Assembly (NCBI GenBank): GCA_026692865.1
Contig: JAPLNI010000050.1
Coordinates: forward strand, 62,001 to 126,000
From: Planctomycetota bacterium
GTDB lineage: Bacteria > Planctomycetota > Planctomycetia > Pirellulales > Pirellulaceae
Length of the DNA: 64,000 nucleotides
Direction of reading: 5' to 3'
In this document: piece by piece, positions 28,830 to 36,840 of the stretch
How the letters are laid out: each line of letters begins with the position of its first letter
Numbering within the stretch: position 1 is the stretch's first letter
Notes under the pieces: model-generated
What the model saw: the letters and a program-made list of their open reading frames with translations, nothing else
Database searches by the model: none
Told to the model about the DNA's origin: nothing
Made by a program: the position numbers and the translations under genes

Positions 28830-29306
28830 CGATTGATTACCATGGAGCAGAAGGGTAGATACTTTGCGAAGGCGACAACGTCACCCGTCGATCCAGTGCA
28901 GACTCCCTTCCACCACAGATCTCTTCGACAAAAGAAGCTATCGACACTTTTCGCTAGCACATTGAAAACCTCTTATGCTTTACCGATCGAATGGAATAGT
29001 CCGACAATGTCATCCGTTCCCTAGTCAAAACAAAAGTCCTTCGACCAACTAGAGAAATGGGCTTTGTGCGTGTAGAAGATGTCGTTAGACATTTGCCGAC
29101 TACAGCTTTCACAAGTGTTTCCACCAACAGCTGAATTCTTACGAATTCAGCTACTCCCAAACTCAAATTTCATCACACTAATATTACACGCCGACATTTG
29201 AGCGTCTCCTATCGCGGCTATCGTTGTCGACTAAAATACACTGGCAGGGATTGTTTGGCTGGGATCAAGAAAGCATCAACACGAAGCGAATGGAAAGAAT
29301 CTAAAG
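28830..29306. other. Long divergent intergenic region
   Basis: 477 bases between the sigma factor and oxidoreductase genes. The only clear element is the perfect palindrome at 29129-29152. Short frames here lack coding character. Promoters for both genes must lie in it. GGAAAG nine bases before 29307 is the ribosome-binding site for the rightward gene. Confidence 0.5.
29129..29154. repeat. Palindromic repeat, family 2 (single-hairpin half copy)
   Basis: AGCTGAATTC-TTAC-GAATTCAGCT, a perfect 10-bp stem with a TTAC loop, followed by AC. It equals one end of the 83-base elements at 32319, 32902 and 53081. Confidence 0.8.
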
Positions 29307-30356
29307 ATGGTACGCGTTGGATTGGTTGGAATCGGATTTATGGGTTGGATCCATTACTTGGCGTATCAACGAAGCCAGGCTGCTCGGCTCGTAGGATTTA
29401 CATCACGTGATCCCAAAAAACTCTCTGGAGACTGGACTGGCATTCAGGGGAACTTCGGGCCGCCTGGCGAGCAGATTGAAATGGGTGGGCTTCGAACTTG
29501 GGATTCGCTTGAGAAGATGGTCTGCGATCCAGATATCGACGTGATTGATGTTTGTTTGCCTCCGTTCATGCACTTACAAGCAACGCTGTTGGCATTAGAA
29601 AATGGAAAGCATGTCTTCTGTGAAAAGCCTTTCGCGTTAAAAAGTTCGGATTGCCAGAAGATGCTGGATGCGGCTAAAGCGGCCGATCGCCAAGTGATGG
29701 TTGCTCACGTGTTACCCTTCATGGGACCGTTTGCTTATGCGACTCAATTGGTTCAGAACCAAACTTACGGTCGGCCAATTGGTGGATATTTCAAACGGGT
29801 TATCTCGAATCCAACTTGGATACCTGATTTCTATGATCCGCGGCGAGTCGGTGGTCCGATGATCGATTTGCATGTCCACGACACGCATTGGATCGAGATG
29901 CTTTTCGGAAGCCCTGTTGAAGTGACTGCCGTAGGAAGAAAAACTGGAAGTGTTGCAAAGTATGCGCAAGTTGTTTACCGCTTCGACAATCCGGAAATTG
30001 CCGTTAGCTCCACCAGCGGCGTTGTCGAAGCAGCCGGTCGGCCTTTCACGCATGGATACGAGCTGCACTTAGAACAAGCCATGCTTCAATTCGAGTTTGC
30101 GGCATACACAGACGGTTCCGAAACGGTCCCTTTGCGAGTCCTCACGCATGACGGCCAAGTCATCCATCCGGATCTCGAGGCATCCGATGATATCGCCGCG
30201 TTTGCTGCCGAGATCGACGAGATGGCTGAGTGTATTCGGGACAATCGAGCGAGCAAAATCTTGGATGGAAGACTCGCTGCGAAAGCTATTACGATTGCTG
30301 AAGCCATTCAACGCTCGGTATTAAGTCGCCAGCCGAGTATGATCGAAGTAGTTTGA
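29307..30356 (+). CDS. Gfo/Idh/MocA family NAD(P)-dependent oxidoreductase
   Basis: 349 residues. The N-terminal Rossmann domain starts VRVGLVGIGFMGWIHYLAY, a GxGxxG-type loop. The family signatures follow: VIDVCLPPFMHLQATLLAL and HVFCEKPFAL, whose Glu-Lys-Pro is the conserved cofactor/substrate motif. The C-terminal domain has GGPMIDLHVHDTHWIEMLFG, containing the Asp and His pair used in catalysis. These enzymes oxidise or reduce sugar and inositol derivatives; the substrate is not evident. The second gene, a kinase, begins 31 bases later and may share the transcript. Confidence 0.92.
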   Translation: MVRVGLVGIGFMGWIHYLAYQRSQAARLVGFTSRDPKKLSGDWTGIQGNFGPPGEQIEMGGLRTWDSLEKMVCDPDIDVIDVCLPPFMHLQATLLALENGKHVFCEKPFALKSSDCQKMLDAAKAADRQVMVAHVLPFMGPFAYATQLVQNQTYGRPIGGYFKRVISNPTWIPDFYDPRRVGGPMIDLHVHDTHWIEMLFGSPVEVTAVGRKTGSVAKYAQVVYRFDNPEIAVSSTSGVVEAAGRPFTHGYELHLEQAMLQFEFAAYTDGSETVPLRVLTHDGQVIHPDLEASDDIAAFAAEIDEMAECIRDNRASKILDGRLAAKAITIAEAIQRSVLSRQPSMIEVV

Positions 30357-30387
30357 TGCTCGTCAACTTTTCAAAGGCTGTTCTCTC

Positions 30388-32295
30388 GTGAAATTTGAAT
30401 ATCTTGGGCCCTACAAAGTCGAATCGATTCTTGGTCGCGGCGGAATGGGGATCGTATATCGCGGGATACATAATAAATCGGGCGACGTGGTTGCCATCAA
30501 GATCATCTCGACGGTCCTTGCTGATCAAGAACGCTTTCGGCGTCGCTTTGCTGCTGAAGTAGAGACCGTCAAGAGACTCAAACAGCCCAATATTGTTCAG
30601 TTGATCGGATATGGTGAGGAGCAAGGGCATCTCTTCTATTCGATGGAGTATGTCCAAGGAGTCAACCTTGCTGATCACTTAAAGCAGAACGGGCCTCTGA
30701 CGTGGGAACGAGCCATTGAAATCGGGATCGAAATTTGTGCTGCATTGAAACACGCACATGACATGGGAATCATTCATCGCGATCTAAAGCCTGCAAACGT
30801 GATGTTGAATGAGTCGGGTCAAGTAAAGCTGACTGATTTCGGGATTGCGAAGCTCTTCGGTAGCTCCGATGCAACAGCCGCGGGTTCCGTGCTTGGTACC
30901 GCCGACTTCATGCCGCCCGAACAAGCGGAAGGTAAGGTCGTGACGAATCGGAGCGATCTCTACGCGTTGGGTGCCTTGCTGTACTGTGCACTTACGGGTC
31001 GCTCGCCACAAGCCGCCAAAACGCTTCCTGAAGTTCTGTACAACGTCCGTTATACGATTCCCAAGCCACTCGATGTAGTCGACTCGGCAGCTCCTAAGGA
31101 ATTATCGGAGCTAGTTGCCGAGCTGCTCGCAAAAGATCCTGCTGCGCGTCCGCCAACAGCGCTTGTGGTTAGCAATCGTCTTCAGTCACTCAAGATTGGA
31201 CTAAAGCATCGCGAGCAGCAAACAAAAATCGACTTGCAACCCAGTGCGATGAACGATGCAGCTCAATCGCGTGAGTTTAATTCGCTGGACTTATTCGAAG
31301 ATGCGATTGGCAGTCCAGACGCAGCAAACGCCGGAGCGAAACCTTCATCGACCCCAAACGCATCTCCGCCGCAACCGTCGAGCTTTGGAACCGACCAAAC
31401 GCAGGTAGTTCCGCCAGATTTCGTCCCGAATCGATCGCGAACGCGTGCGCCTATCCGAACCGATATCGCAAACGCGAATACCAAATCAGCATCGCAGATA
31501 GAACCCGTATCGCATCTGACCGGGGTTTCGATGTACGACGAACCTGCTGCACCAGGCGTAACGCGCTTTACGGTTGTCGAAGAGAACGAACGACGACGAG
31601 CGACCCTTTCCGAGCATGTCGAAGAACTTCCGAATCCTTGGGTCCATAATCTTTCAATCGGGGCGTTGATCCTATTGTTGCTTGGAAGCTTGAGCGCGAT
31701 CTACATATTCACGCGACCCCAGTCCGCCGACCAACTCTACCAACAGCTATCACAAGCAATCGAGTCGACGAATCCTGATGATTTGTTTGACGTGGAGCCA
31801 ATGCTTGAGCAGTTCAGTGAGCTTTACCCGAACGATTCGCGGCAATCTGATTTTGATTCGATCAGGCAAGACATACAGCAGCAGAAAGCACTTCGACGGT
31901 TGGAACGACGTGCTCGGATTAGCTCCGTTCAATCAGATCTCGATCCGCTTGAGCAGGCCTTCATGGAAGCGATGAAAGCCCGAGAAGAAGACACCGACGT
32001 CGCAGCCAAGAAGCTTCGTGCTCTATTGACCATCTATAGTGATCCTGCAACGCTGACAGAGCGACAGCAGCAGCTTGTTGCGATGGCAGAGAATGCCTTG
32101 GAAGAAATTCAAAAAGGGATCGAGCAGAAAACACATCCCGCAACCGAGGCACTCAACGAGCGAATCGATTGGGCTACAAAGAATCTATCGGACGACATGC
32201 AAAAGGCATTTTTCCAGTCGGTCATTGAACTTTACGCAGATAAACCCTGGGCCAAGTCAGCCGTCGCTCGCGCGAAAGCATCGCTGACCAAATAG
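30388..32295 (+). CDS. Transmembrane Ser/Thr protein kinase
   Basis: 635 residues from a GTG at 30388 with AAAGG ten bases upstream. The kinase domain occupies about 8-275: GRGGMGIVYRG, Lys38 in VVAIKII, HRDLKPANVML with Asp132, LTDFGIAKLFG with Asp150 and the activation-loop signature GTADFMPPEQAEG. All catalytic residues are present. A low-complexity linker precedes a single transmembrane helix near residue 430 (LSIGALILLLLGSLSAIYIF). About 185 residues of helical, TPR-like or coiled-coil sequence lie outside the membrane (DQLYQQLSQAIESTNPDDLF, KKLRALLTIYSDPATLTERQ). That outer part is the likely sensor, with no PASTA repeats. Targets are unknown. Confidence 0.93.
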   Translation: MKFEYLGPYKVESILGRGGMGIVYRGIHNKSGDVVAIKIISTVLADQERFRRRFAAEVETVKRLKQPNIVQLIGYGEEQGHLFYSMEYVQGVNLADHLKQNGPLTWERAIEIGIEICAALKHAHDMGIIHRDLKPANVMLNESGQVKLTDFGIAKLFGSSDATAAGSVLGTADFMPPEQAEGKVVTNRSDLYALGALLYCALTGRSPQAAKTLPEVLYNVRYTIPKPLDVVDSAAPKELSELVAELLAKDPAARPPTALVVSNRLQSLKIGLKHREQQTKIDLQPSAMNDAAQSREFNSLDLFEDAIGSPDAANAGAKPSSTPNASPPQPSSFGTDQTQVVPPDFVPNRSRTRAPIRTDIANANTKSASQIEPVSHLTGVSMYDEPAAPGVTRFTVVEENERRRATLSEHVEELPNPWVHNLSIGALILLLLGSLSAIYIFTRPQSADQLYQQLSQAIESTNPDDLFDVEPMLEQFSELYPNDSRQSDFDSIRQDIQQQKALRRLERRARISSVQSDLDPLEQAFMEAMKAREEDTDVAAKKLRALLTIYSDPATLTERQQQLVAMAENALEEIQKGIEQKTHPATEALNERIDWATKNLSDDMQKAFFQSVIELYADKPWAKSAVARAKASLTK

Positions 32296-32318
32296 CCGGA
32301 TAGAACAGTTCATACTCC

Positions 32319-32400
32319 GTAGCAGAAGTCGTAAGACTTCTGAAGCCTGCTGTTTTTCAGGTGTAACCAATGACGATTGAATTCTAACGAATTCAGCTAC
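32319..32400 (+). repeat. Palindromic repeat, family 2 (full 82-base copy)
   Basis: Two hairpins joined by a spacer. The first is CAGAAGTC-GTAA-GACTTCTG, the second TGAATTC-TAAC-GAATTCA. The outer ends are GTAGC and GCTAC. It is the same element as 32902-32984 in the opposite orientation and lies in the convergent gap between the kinase and arfB. Confidence 0.85.
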
Positions 32401-32425
32401 CCTAAAGGCAAATTGGGTCGAGGAT

Positions 32426-32854
32426 TTAGCCGTCCCAACCGCCGCTGTTGCGATTGGTTTTTGTTTGGCTCCGCTTTGCCTTTTCTTCCAGGCGGCGGCG
32501 ATTGGAGCCGGCTGATGGGCGAGTTGGTTTTCGCGACTTGGGTGGATGCAATGCTTCTAAGACCAAATGCTGAATCTTGTGAACACATTCACGAAGATTT
32601 GACAATTGGTCGCGATGAACTTGGCTAGTGATTTGCAAGCTACCATCATCCAGCAACCGTGACTTTGCTAATACTCGCAATCGATCCAAGACACTCATGG
32701 GCAGCAACTCGGTTTGATGCAAAGCCCATTTCAATGTCACCTTGGAATTGACTTTATTCACGTTTTGTCCCCCCGGGCCACTGCTACGAGCGTAGGAAAC
32801 CTCGAGCTCGGTGGCTGGGATAAACAAGTTTTCGTGAACGCGGATGTCTTTCAT
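32426..32854 (-). CDS. arfB: Alternative ribosome-rescue factor, GGQ peptidyl-tRNA hydrolase
   Basis: 142 residues from the ATG at 32854. Longer starts run back into the palindromic repeat and are rejected. The catalytic loop SSGPGGQNVNK (Gly-Gly-Gln at 28-30) and the following VNSKVTLKW are the release-factor domain 3 signature. The C-terminal tail is basic and unstructured (SRKPTRPSAGSNRRRLEEKA), as needed to enter the empty mRNA channel of a stalled ribosome. It hydrolyses peptidyl-tRNA on non-stop complexes. The gene is bracketed by two inverted copies of the family 2 repeat. Confidence 0.93.
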   Translation of the reverse strand: MKDIRVHENLFIPATELEVSYARSSGPGGQNVNKVNSKVTLKWALHQTELLPMSVLDRLRVLAKSRLLDDGSLQITSQVHRDQLSNLRECVHKIQHLVLEALHPPKSRKPTRPSAGSNRRRLEEKAKRSQTKTNRNSGGWDG

Positions 32855-32901
32855 GGTGTTTGCTTCGAAGCTACAGTGTTTTATCCAAACTAGATTTTTG
32901 A

Positions 32902-32984
32902 GTAGCTGAATTCGAGAGAATTCAGACGTCATCAGCTACACATGAAAAAGCAGCAGGCTGCAGAAGTCTTACGATATCTGCTAC
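32902..32984 (-). repeat. Palindromic repeat, family 2 (full 83-base copy, inverted)
   Basis: Reverse complement of the 32319 copy at roughly four positions in five by eye. The hairpins are TGAATTC-GAGA-GAATTCA and CAGAAGTC-TTAC-GATATCTG (imperfect). It lies in the divergent gap upstream of arfB and of the propeller gene. Confidence 0.85.
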
Positions 32985-33039
32985 GCGTGCAAACCGCAGC
33001 ATTTTCGTTACCCCAACCACCAACAGCATTCACAAATTT

Positions 33040-34464
33040 ATGAACTTCACAAGAGTAGCGATCGCCTTTTATGGAATGTTCATTGGATTGCCGTCCATGT
33101 TATTCGCTCAAGATTCTACGCCAACGATAGCGGAAAATTTGTGGACTCGTTCGAACGGTCACGATTGGCCGCGAATGCTGGGGCCTAACGCGAATGGCGT
33201 TTCTTTAGAAACCGGGCCGCTGAATGATTGGAGCGGCGGAAAGTTGAAGGTAAAGTGGATTGCGTCGACGGGTGTTGGATATGGAAACTGTGTTGTCGCT
33301 AAGGGGCGATGTTTTCAGTGGGATCGCTTCGGAAAGGAAGAGCGACTGACCTGCCTCCACGCGGAAACGGGAGCCACGCTTTGGAAGTGGTCGTCGCCAG
33401 TGGAATACGTTGACATGTATGGATACAACAACGGACCAAGAAGTTCGCCTGTTGTAGATGAAGATTTGGTTTTTGTTTTTGGCGTCAGTGGAACTTTGGC
33501 TGCAATACGCGTTGAAGATGGCGTCGAAGTTTGGAAGCGATCGACCAGCGAAGAGTTCAATGTCGCTCAAAACTTCTTCGGGGTCGGTTCCACTCCATGC
33601 GTTCATGGCGACCTGGTTCTTGCCATGATCGGTGGCAGTCCCGCTGATTTTAATGCAGATCCGTCAGCATCGATCGCCAGTATAAAACCAAACAATAGCG
33701 GCATCGTTGCATTTAACAAGCGAACTGGCAAAGAAGTTTATCGAGTCGGAAACTACCTTGCGAGTTACTCGGCACCGATGATCACTCAGATGCACGACGA
33801 GCCTTGGTGTCTCGCTTTCATGCGTGAAGGCTTAATGGTGTTTGATCCGCGTGATGGTGGTCGTCAAGTGTTTTTTCCATGGCGAGCGAAAACACTTGAA
33901 AGTGTCAACGCCGCATGGCCCGTCGTGTCGGGCGACAAGATCTTTATCTCAGAGACTTATGGGCCCGGGAGTGTTCTGCTTCAATTTGATGGGAATTCAC
34001 TTTCACCGGTGTGGCAAGATCAAGGATTGGCGAAGCGACAGGCTTGGCGGGCGCATTGGGCAACGCCGGTTCTGTATCGGGGAAGTCTGTTTGGTTGCAG
34101 CGGCCGCAATGAACCGGATGCCGATCTCCGTGCCATCGATTTCACGACAGGCGAAATCCATTGGGTACATCGCAACCGCGATCGAACGTCCGGTCTTCTG
34201 GTGGACGGCAAATTAATTGTGGTCGGCGAGCATGGGCTTCTTCAGATGGTGGCCGCAGACGCTGCAGGTTTTCAGGTCGTCACTGAAATTGATTTGGGCG
34301 AGATCGTTCGCGGGCTCACGATCGATGGAATGGAGAAGAACCAAATTTCACAAATTCAGCCGCTGCTTGAATCTCCTGTTTGGGCTCCGCCAACGCTAGC
34401 ACATGGTTTGCTCTATCTACGCGGTGAAAATCAGCTTGTTTGCTTGGACTTGATTCCGCAGTAA
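33040..34464 (+). CDS. Secreted PQQ-like beta-propeller protein
   Basis: 474 residues. A signal peptide is clear (AIAFYGMFIGLPSMLFA, then QDS). The mature part is a propeller built of PQQ-type blades: WPRMLGPNANGVS, RLTCLHAETGATLWKWSSP, LAAIRVEDGVEVWKR, IVAFNKRTGKEVYRVGN, LRAIDFTTGEIHWVHR, ENQLVCLDLIP. It should be periplasmic. The family is heavily expanded in planctomycetes and mostly uncharacterised. The opening WPRMLGPNANG motif is shared with the membrane-anchored relative at 25311. The next gene follows in the same direction about 155 bases later. Confidence 0.88.
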   Translation: MNFTRVAIAFYGMFIGLPSMLFAQDSTPTIAENLWTRSNGHDWPRMLGPNANGVSLETGPLNDWSGGKLKVKWIASTGVGYGNCVVAKGRCFQWDRFGKEERLTCLHAETGATLWKWSSPVEYVDMYGYNNGPRSSPVVDEDLVFVFGVSGTLAAIRVEDGVEVWKRSTSEEFNVAQNFFGVGSTPCVHGDLVLAMIGGSPADFNADPSASIASIKPNNSGIVAFNKRTGKEVYRVGNYLASYSAPMITQMHDEPWCLAFMREGLMVFDPRDGGRQVFFPWRAKTLESVNAAWPVVSGDKIFISETYGPGSVLLQFDGNSLSPVWQDQGLAKRQAWRAHWATPVLYRGSLFGCSGRNEPDADLRAIDFTTGEIHWVHRNRDRTSGLLVDGKLIVVGEHGLLQMVAADAAGFQVVTEIDLGEIVRGLTIDGMEKNQISQIQPLLESPVWAPPTLAHGLLYLRGENQLVCLDLIPQ

Positions 34465-34619
34465 ACCGTTGCGTGAGAATTTTTTCAAACATCATCCTGG
34501 GAATCTCTAGGCCTATCCTTCACTCAACTCAACGAACCGATTACGCTGTTACGATTGGTGTGGGCCAAGTCGTGATTTCCGTTGGTACTCCTTCCATTAT
34601 TTTTTGCAAAGATGCGTTT

Positions 34620-35843
34620 ATGCGAGCCTCTCAAATTGCCTATCGAATCCAGTCGAGCGTACGTCGCGGTCTTTTGCTTGGTCTGACTGTGACAAGCGGT
34701 TTGGGGCTCACCGAATTTCCGTTTACATTTCAAACAAAAGCCAGCAACCAATGCATGGCTGCAGAACAAAGCAAGAAAGTTGGAGCAATGACTTTGGATC
34801 GATCGGATTTCGGTAATCTACCAACAGGTGAAAAAGTAACATTATTTACGCTGACCAATTCTCGTGGTCATTCAATTCAGATGATTGACTACGGTGCGAT
34901 TCTCGTTTCGGTCAACGTGCCCGATCGAAGTGGCGAGCTGAAGAACGTTACCGCCGGATTTCAAAAGTTAGACGGATACGTGAATCGGCACCCGTACTTC
35001 GGTGCGACCGTTGGAAGGTACGCGAACCGAATCGCCAAAGGCAAATTCACGATTGGAGAAAGCACCTATACTTTGGCAACCAACAATGGTCCCAATCACT
35101 TACATGGAGGAGTGGTTGGTTTTGACAAGTTGATGTGGGCTGCAGAGGAAGTTCGCGGTGCTGATAGCATCGGGTTGAAGTTTCAATTGACGAGTCCAGA
35201 TGGCCAAGAAGGTTACCCAGGGACTTTGAAGACAACGGCACTTTACACCTGGGATAACAACGACCAATTGACCATTCAACTCACAGCCGAAACCGACAAA
35301 GCAACTCATGTGAATTTGACCAATCACATGTATATAAATCTCGCGGGCCCAGCAACAGGGACTGGGTCGGGAAAAATCACCGACCACGAGTTGACGCTCA
35401 ACTGTGATCAATTTATTCCTGTCGATGATACTTCTATCCCGATCGGTCATTTGGAGTCCGTTGAAGGAACGCCTTTTGACTTCAGAAAAATGCACAAGAT
35501 CGGTAAGCGTATTGAGCAAGTCCCTGGATCGCCTGGCTATGACCATTGCTATGTAGTGAATGGCAAATCGGGTGAGCTGCGTGATTGTGCAAAAGTGGTC
35601 GATCCGAAAAGTGGTCGGGCGTTCGAGTTAAAAACGACACAACCGGGAGTGCAGTTTTACACGGGGAATTTCCTTCAAGGAACGGAATCCGGTGCGTTTT
35701 TGAAGCAACACGAAGCCTTCTGTCTTGAGACCCAGCATTTCCCAGACAGCCCAAATCAAAAGAGCTTCCCAAGCACACTTCTGATGCCCGGTGAGAAGTT
35801 CCAAGAGACAACGACCATCCGCTTTTATACGGTTCCGGAGTGA
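34620..35843 (+). CDS. galM: Aldose 1-epimerase (galactose mutarotase), exported
   Basis: 407 residues from the ATG at 34620. That start gives a plausible export signal (basic RIQSSVRR then GLLLGLTVTSGLGL), whereas longer frames add unrelated sequence. It interconverts alpha and beta anomers of hexoses. Conserved features are GATVGRYANRIAKGKF, NGPNHLHGG, the catalytic His in TNHMYINLAG, DHCYVVN and the late catalytic Glu in FCLETQHFPDSPNQ. It overlaps the downstream transporter by four bases (GTGA), so the two are translationally coupled. The signal peptide suggests periplasmic action, unlike the cytoplasmic E. coli enzyme. Confidence 0.93.
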   Translation: MRASQIAYRIQSSVRRGLLLGLTVTSGLGLTEFPFTFQTKASNQCMAAEQSKKVGAMTLDRSDFGNLPTGEKVTLFTLTNSRGHSIQMIDYGAILVSVNVPDRSGELKNVTAGFQKLDGYVNRHPYFGATVGRYANRIAKGKFTIGESTYTLATNNGPNHLHGGVVGFDKLMWAAEEVRGADSIGLKFQLTSPDGQEGYPGTLKTTALYTWDNNDQLTIQLTAETDKATHVNLTNHMYINLAGPATGTGSGKITDHELTLNCDQFIPVDDTSIPIGHLESVEGTPFDFRKMHKIGKRIEQVPGSPGYDHCYVVNGKSGELRDCAKVVDPKSGRAFELKTTQPGVQFYTGNFLQGTESGAFLKQHEAFCLETQHFPDSPNQKSFPSTLLMPGEKFQETTTIRFYTVPE

Positions 35844-36823
35844 GCGAATTCGTTTCGATAGCGTCTAATGTTTCTGGCGTTCTCATGGTAATGGCCATCG
35901 GCGCGATTGCTCGATGGTTTGGTTGGTTATCGGCTGCTTCGGATCGTTCCTTAGCAGTGATGATTGCCAACGTGTTGCTTCCAGCATTATTTCTGGATCG
36001 GATCGCATCCTCGGGACCAACGCTTGCCGATCCTAGCGTTGCGCCCGCTGGAATTATGGATACTTTGATCCCGCCTTTGGTGGGCTTTGGTTGTACATCG
36101 CTCGGCTTTGTGATCGCAATGTTGATAGTTCGGGCTGTGGGTCCTTTGATTGGGATCCGGGAGCTGATGGTTCAGCAGACATTTATCTTTACGGTTGGCA
36201 TCGCGAACTACGGATACATTCCAATACCCTTGGCTGAACAATTCTTTCCCGAAGCCGTTGTCCCATTGCTGCTTCACAACGTCGGGGTGGATATCGCGAT
36301 GTGGAGCTTGGGGATTTTGATAATCAGCGGTGACATTCGTAATGGTTGGAAACGAGTTCTGTACAGTCCACCACTTTGGGCAATGCTGATTGCCGTATCG
36401 ATACAACAACTCGGGCTTGCTCCGATGTTGCCTAATGCGTTGATGAAAGCCGCGGCATCGCTCGGCCAGTGCGCGATCCCGGTTGGATTGATGCTTAGTG
36501 GGGCAATCATCGTCGATCATTGGAAGGATGTTCAATGGAAGGATGCGATTCCAACGCTTTCGCTCGCCTTCGGAATTCGCTTGCTCGTTCTTCCGATTGT
36601 GTTTTTAAGTATTGCGAAGTCCATCCGTCTACCCGATCACTTAAACGAAGTCTTGCTTCTACAAGCAGCCATGCCTGCCGCATCGTTTCCGATTATTATC
36701 GCAAAACTCTATCATGGAGATCTCCCAACCGCGTTGCGTGTCGTCGTCGGTACGTCGATAATCAGTTTGATAACGATTCCGATTTGGATCGTTGTGGGCA
36801 AGCAATTTCTTGGAATTCCCTAG
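35840..36823 (+). CDS. AEC family (auxin efflux carrier-like) transporter
   Basis: 327 residues from a GTG that overlaps the galM stop. About ten hydrophobic segments are visible. They include VSGVLMVMAIGAIARWFGWL, a LLPALFLDRIASSG stretch typical of the first half of AEC transporters, FTVGIANYGYIPIPLAEQFF with its conserved N-x-G-Y-x-x-x-P, and MPAASFPIIIAKLYHGD in the second half. The family moves organic acids, malonate or auxin-like compounds across the inner membrane. Coupling with a mutarotase hints at carbohydrate or organic-acid transport, but that is inference. Confidence 0.9.
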   Translation: MSEFVSIASNVSGVLMVMAIGAIARWFGWLSAASDRSLAVMIANVLLPALFLDRIASSGPTLADPSVAPAGIMDTLIPPLVGFGCTSLGFVIAMLIVRAVGPLIGIRELMVQQTFIFTVGIANYGYIPIPLAEQFFPEAVVPLLLHNVGVDIAMWSLGILIISGDIRNGWKRVLYSPPLWAMLIAVSIQQLGLAPMLPNALMKAAASLGQCAIPVGLMLSGAIIVDHWKDVQWKDAIPTLSLAFGIRLLVLPIVFLSIAKSIRLPDHLNEVLLLQAAMPAASFPIIIAKLYHGDLPTALRVVVGTSIISLITIPIWIVVGKQFLGIP

Positions 36824-36840
36824 ACGTTGGAACGCAAACG

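Noticed and set aside
32855-32932. N-terminal extension of ArfB
   Set aside because: The upstream codons lie in the family 2 repeat. ArfB proteins begin close to the ATG at 32854.
34440-34619. N-terminal extension of the aldose epimerase
   Set aside because: It overlaps the end of the propeller gene and has no homology-like features. The start at 34620 gives an export signal.
36520-36840. N-terminal extension of the GlnE-like protein
   Set aside because: It overlaps the 3' end of the AEC transporter in another frame, and the family begins near the ATG at 36841.
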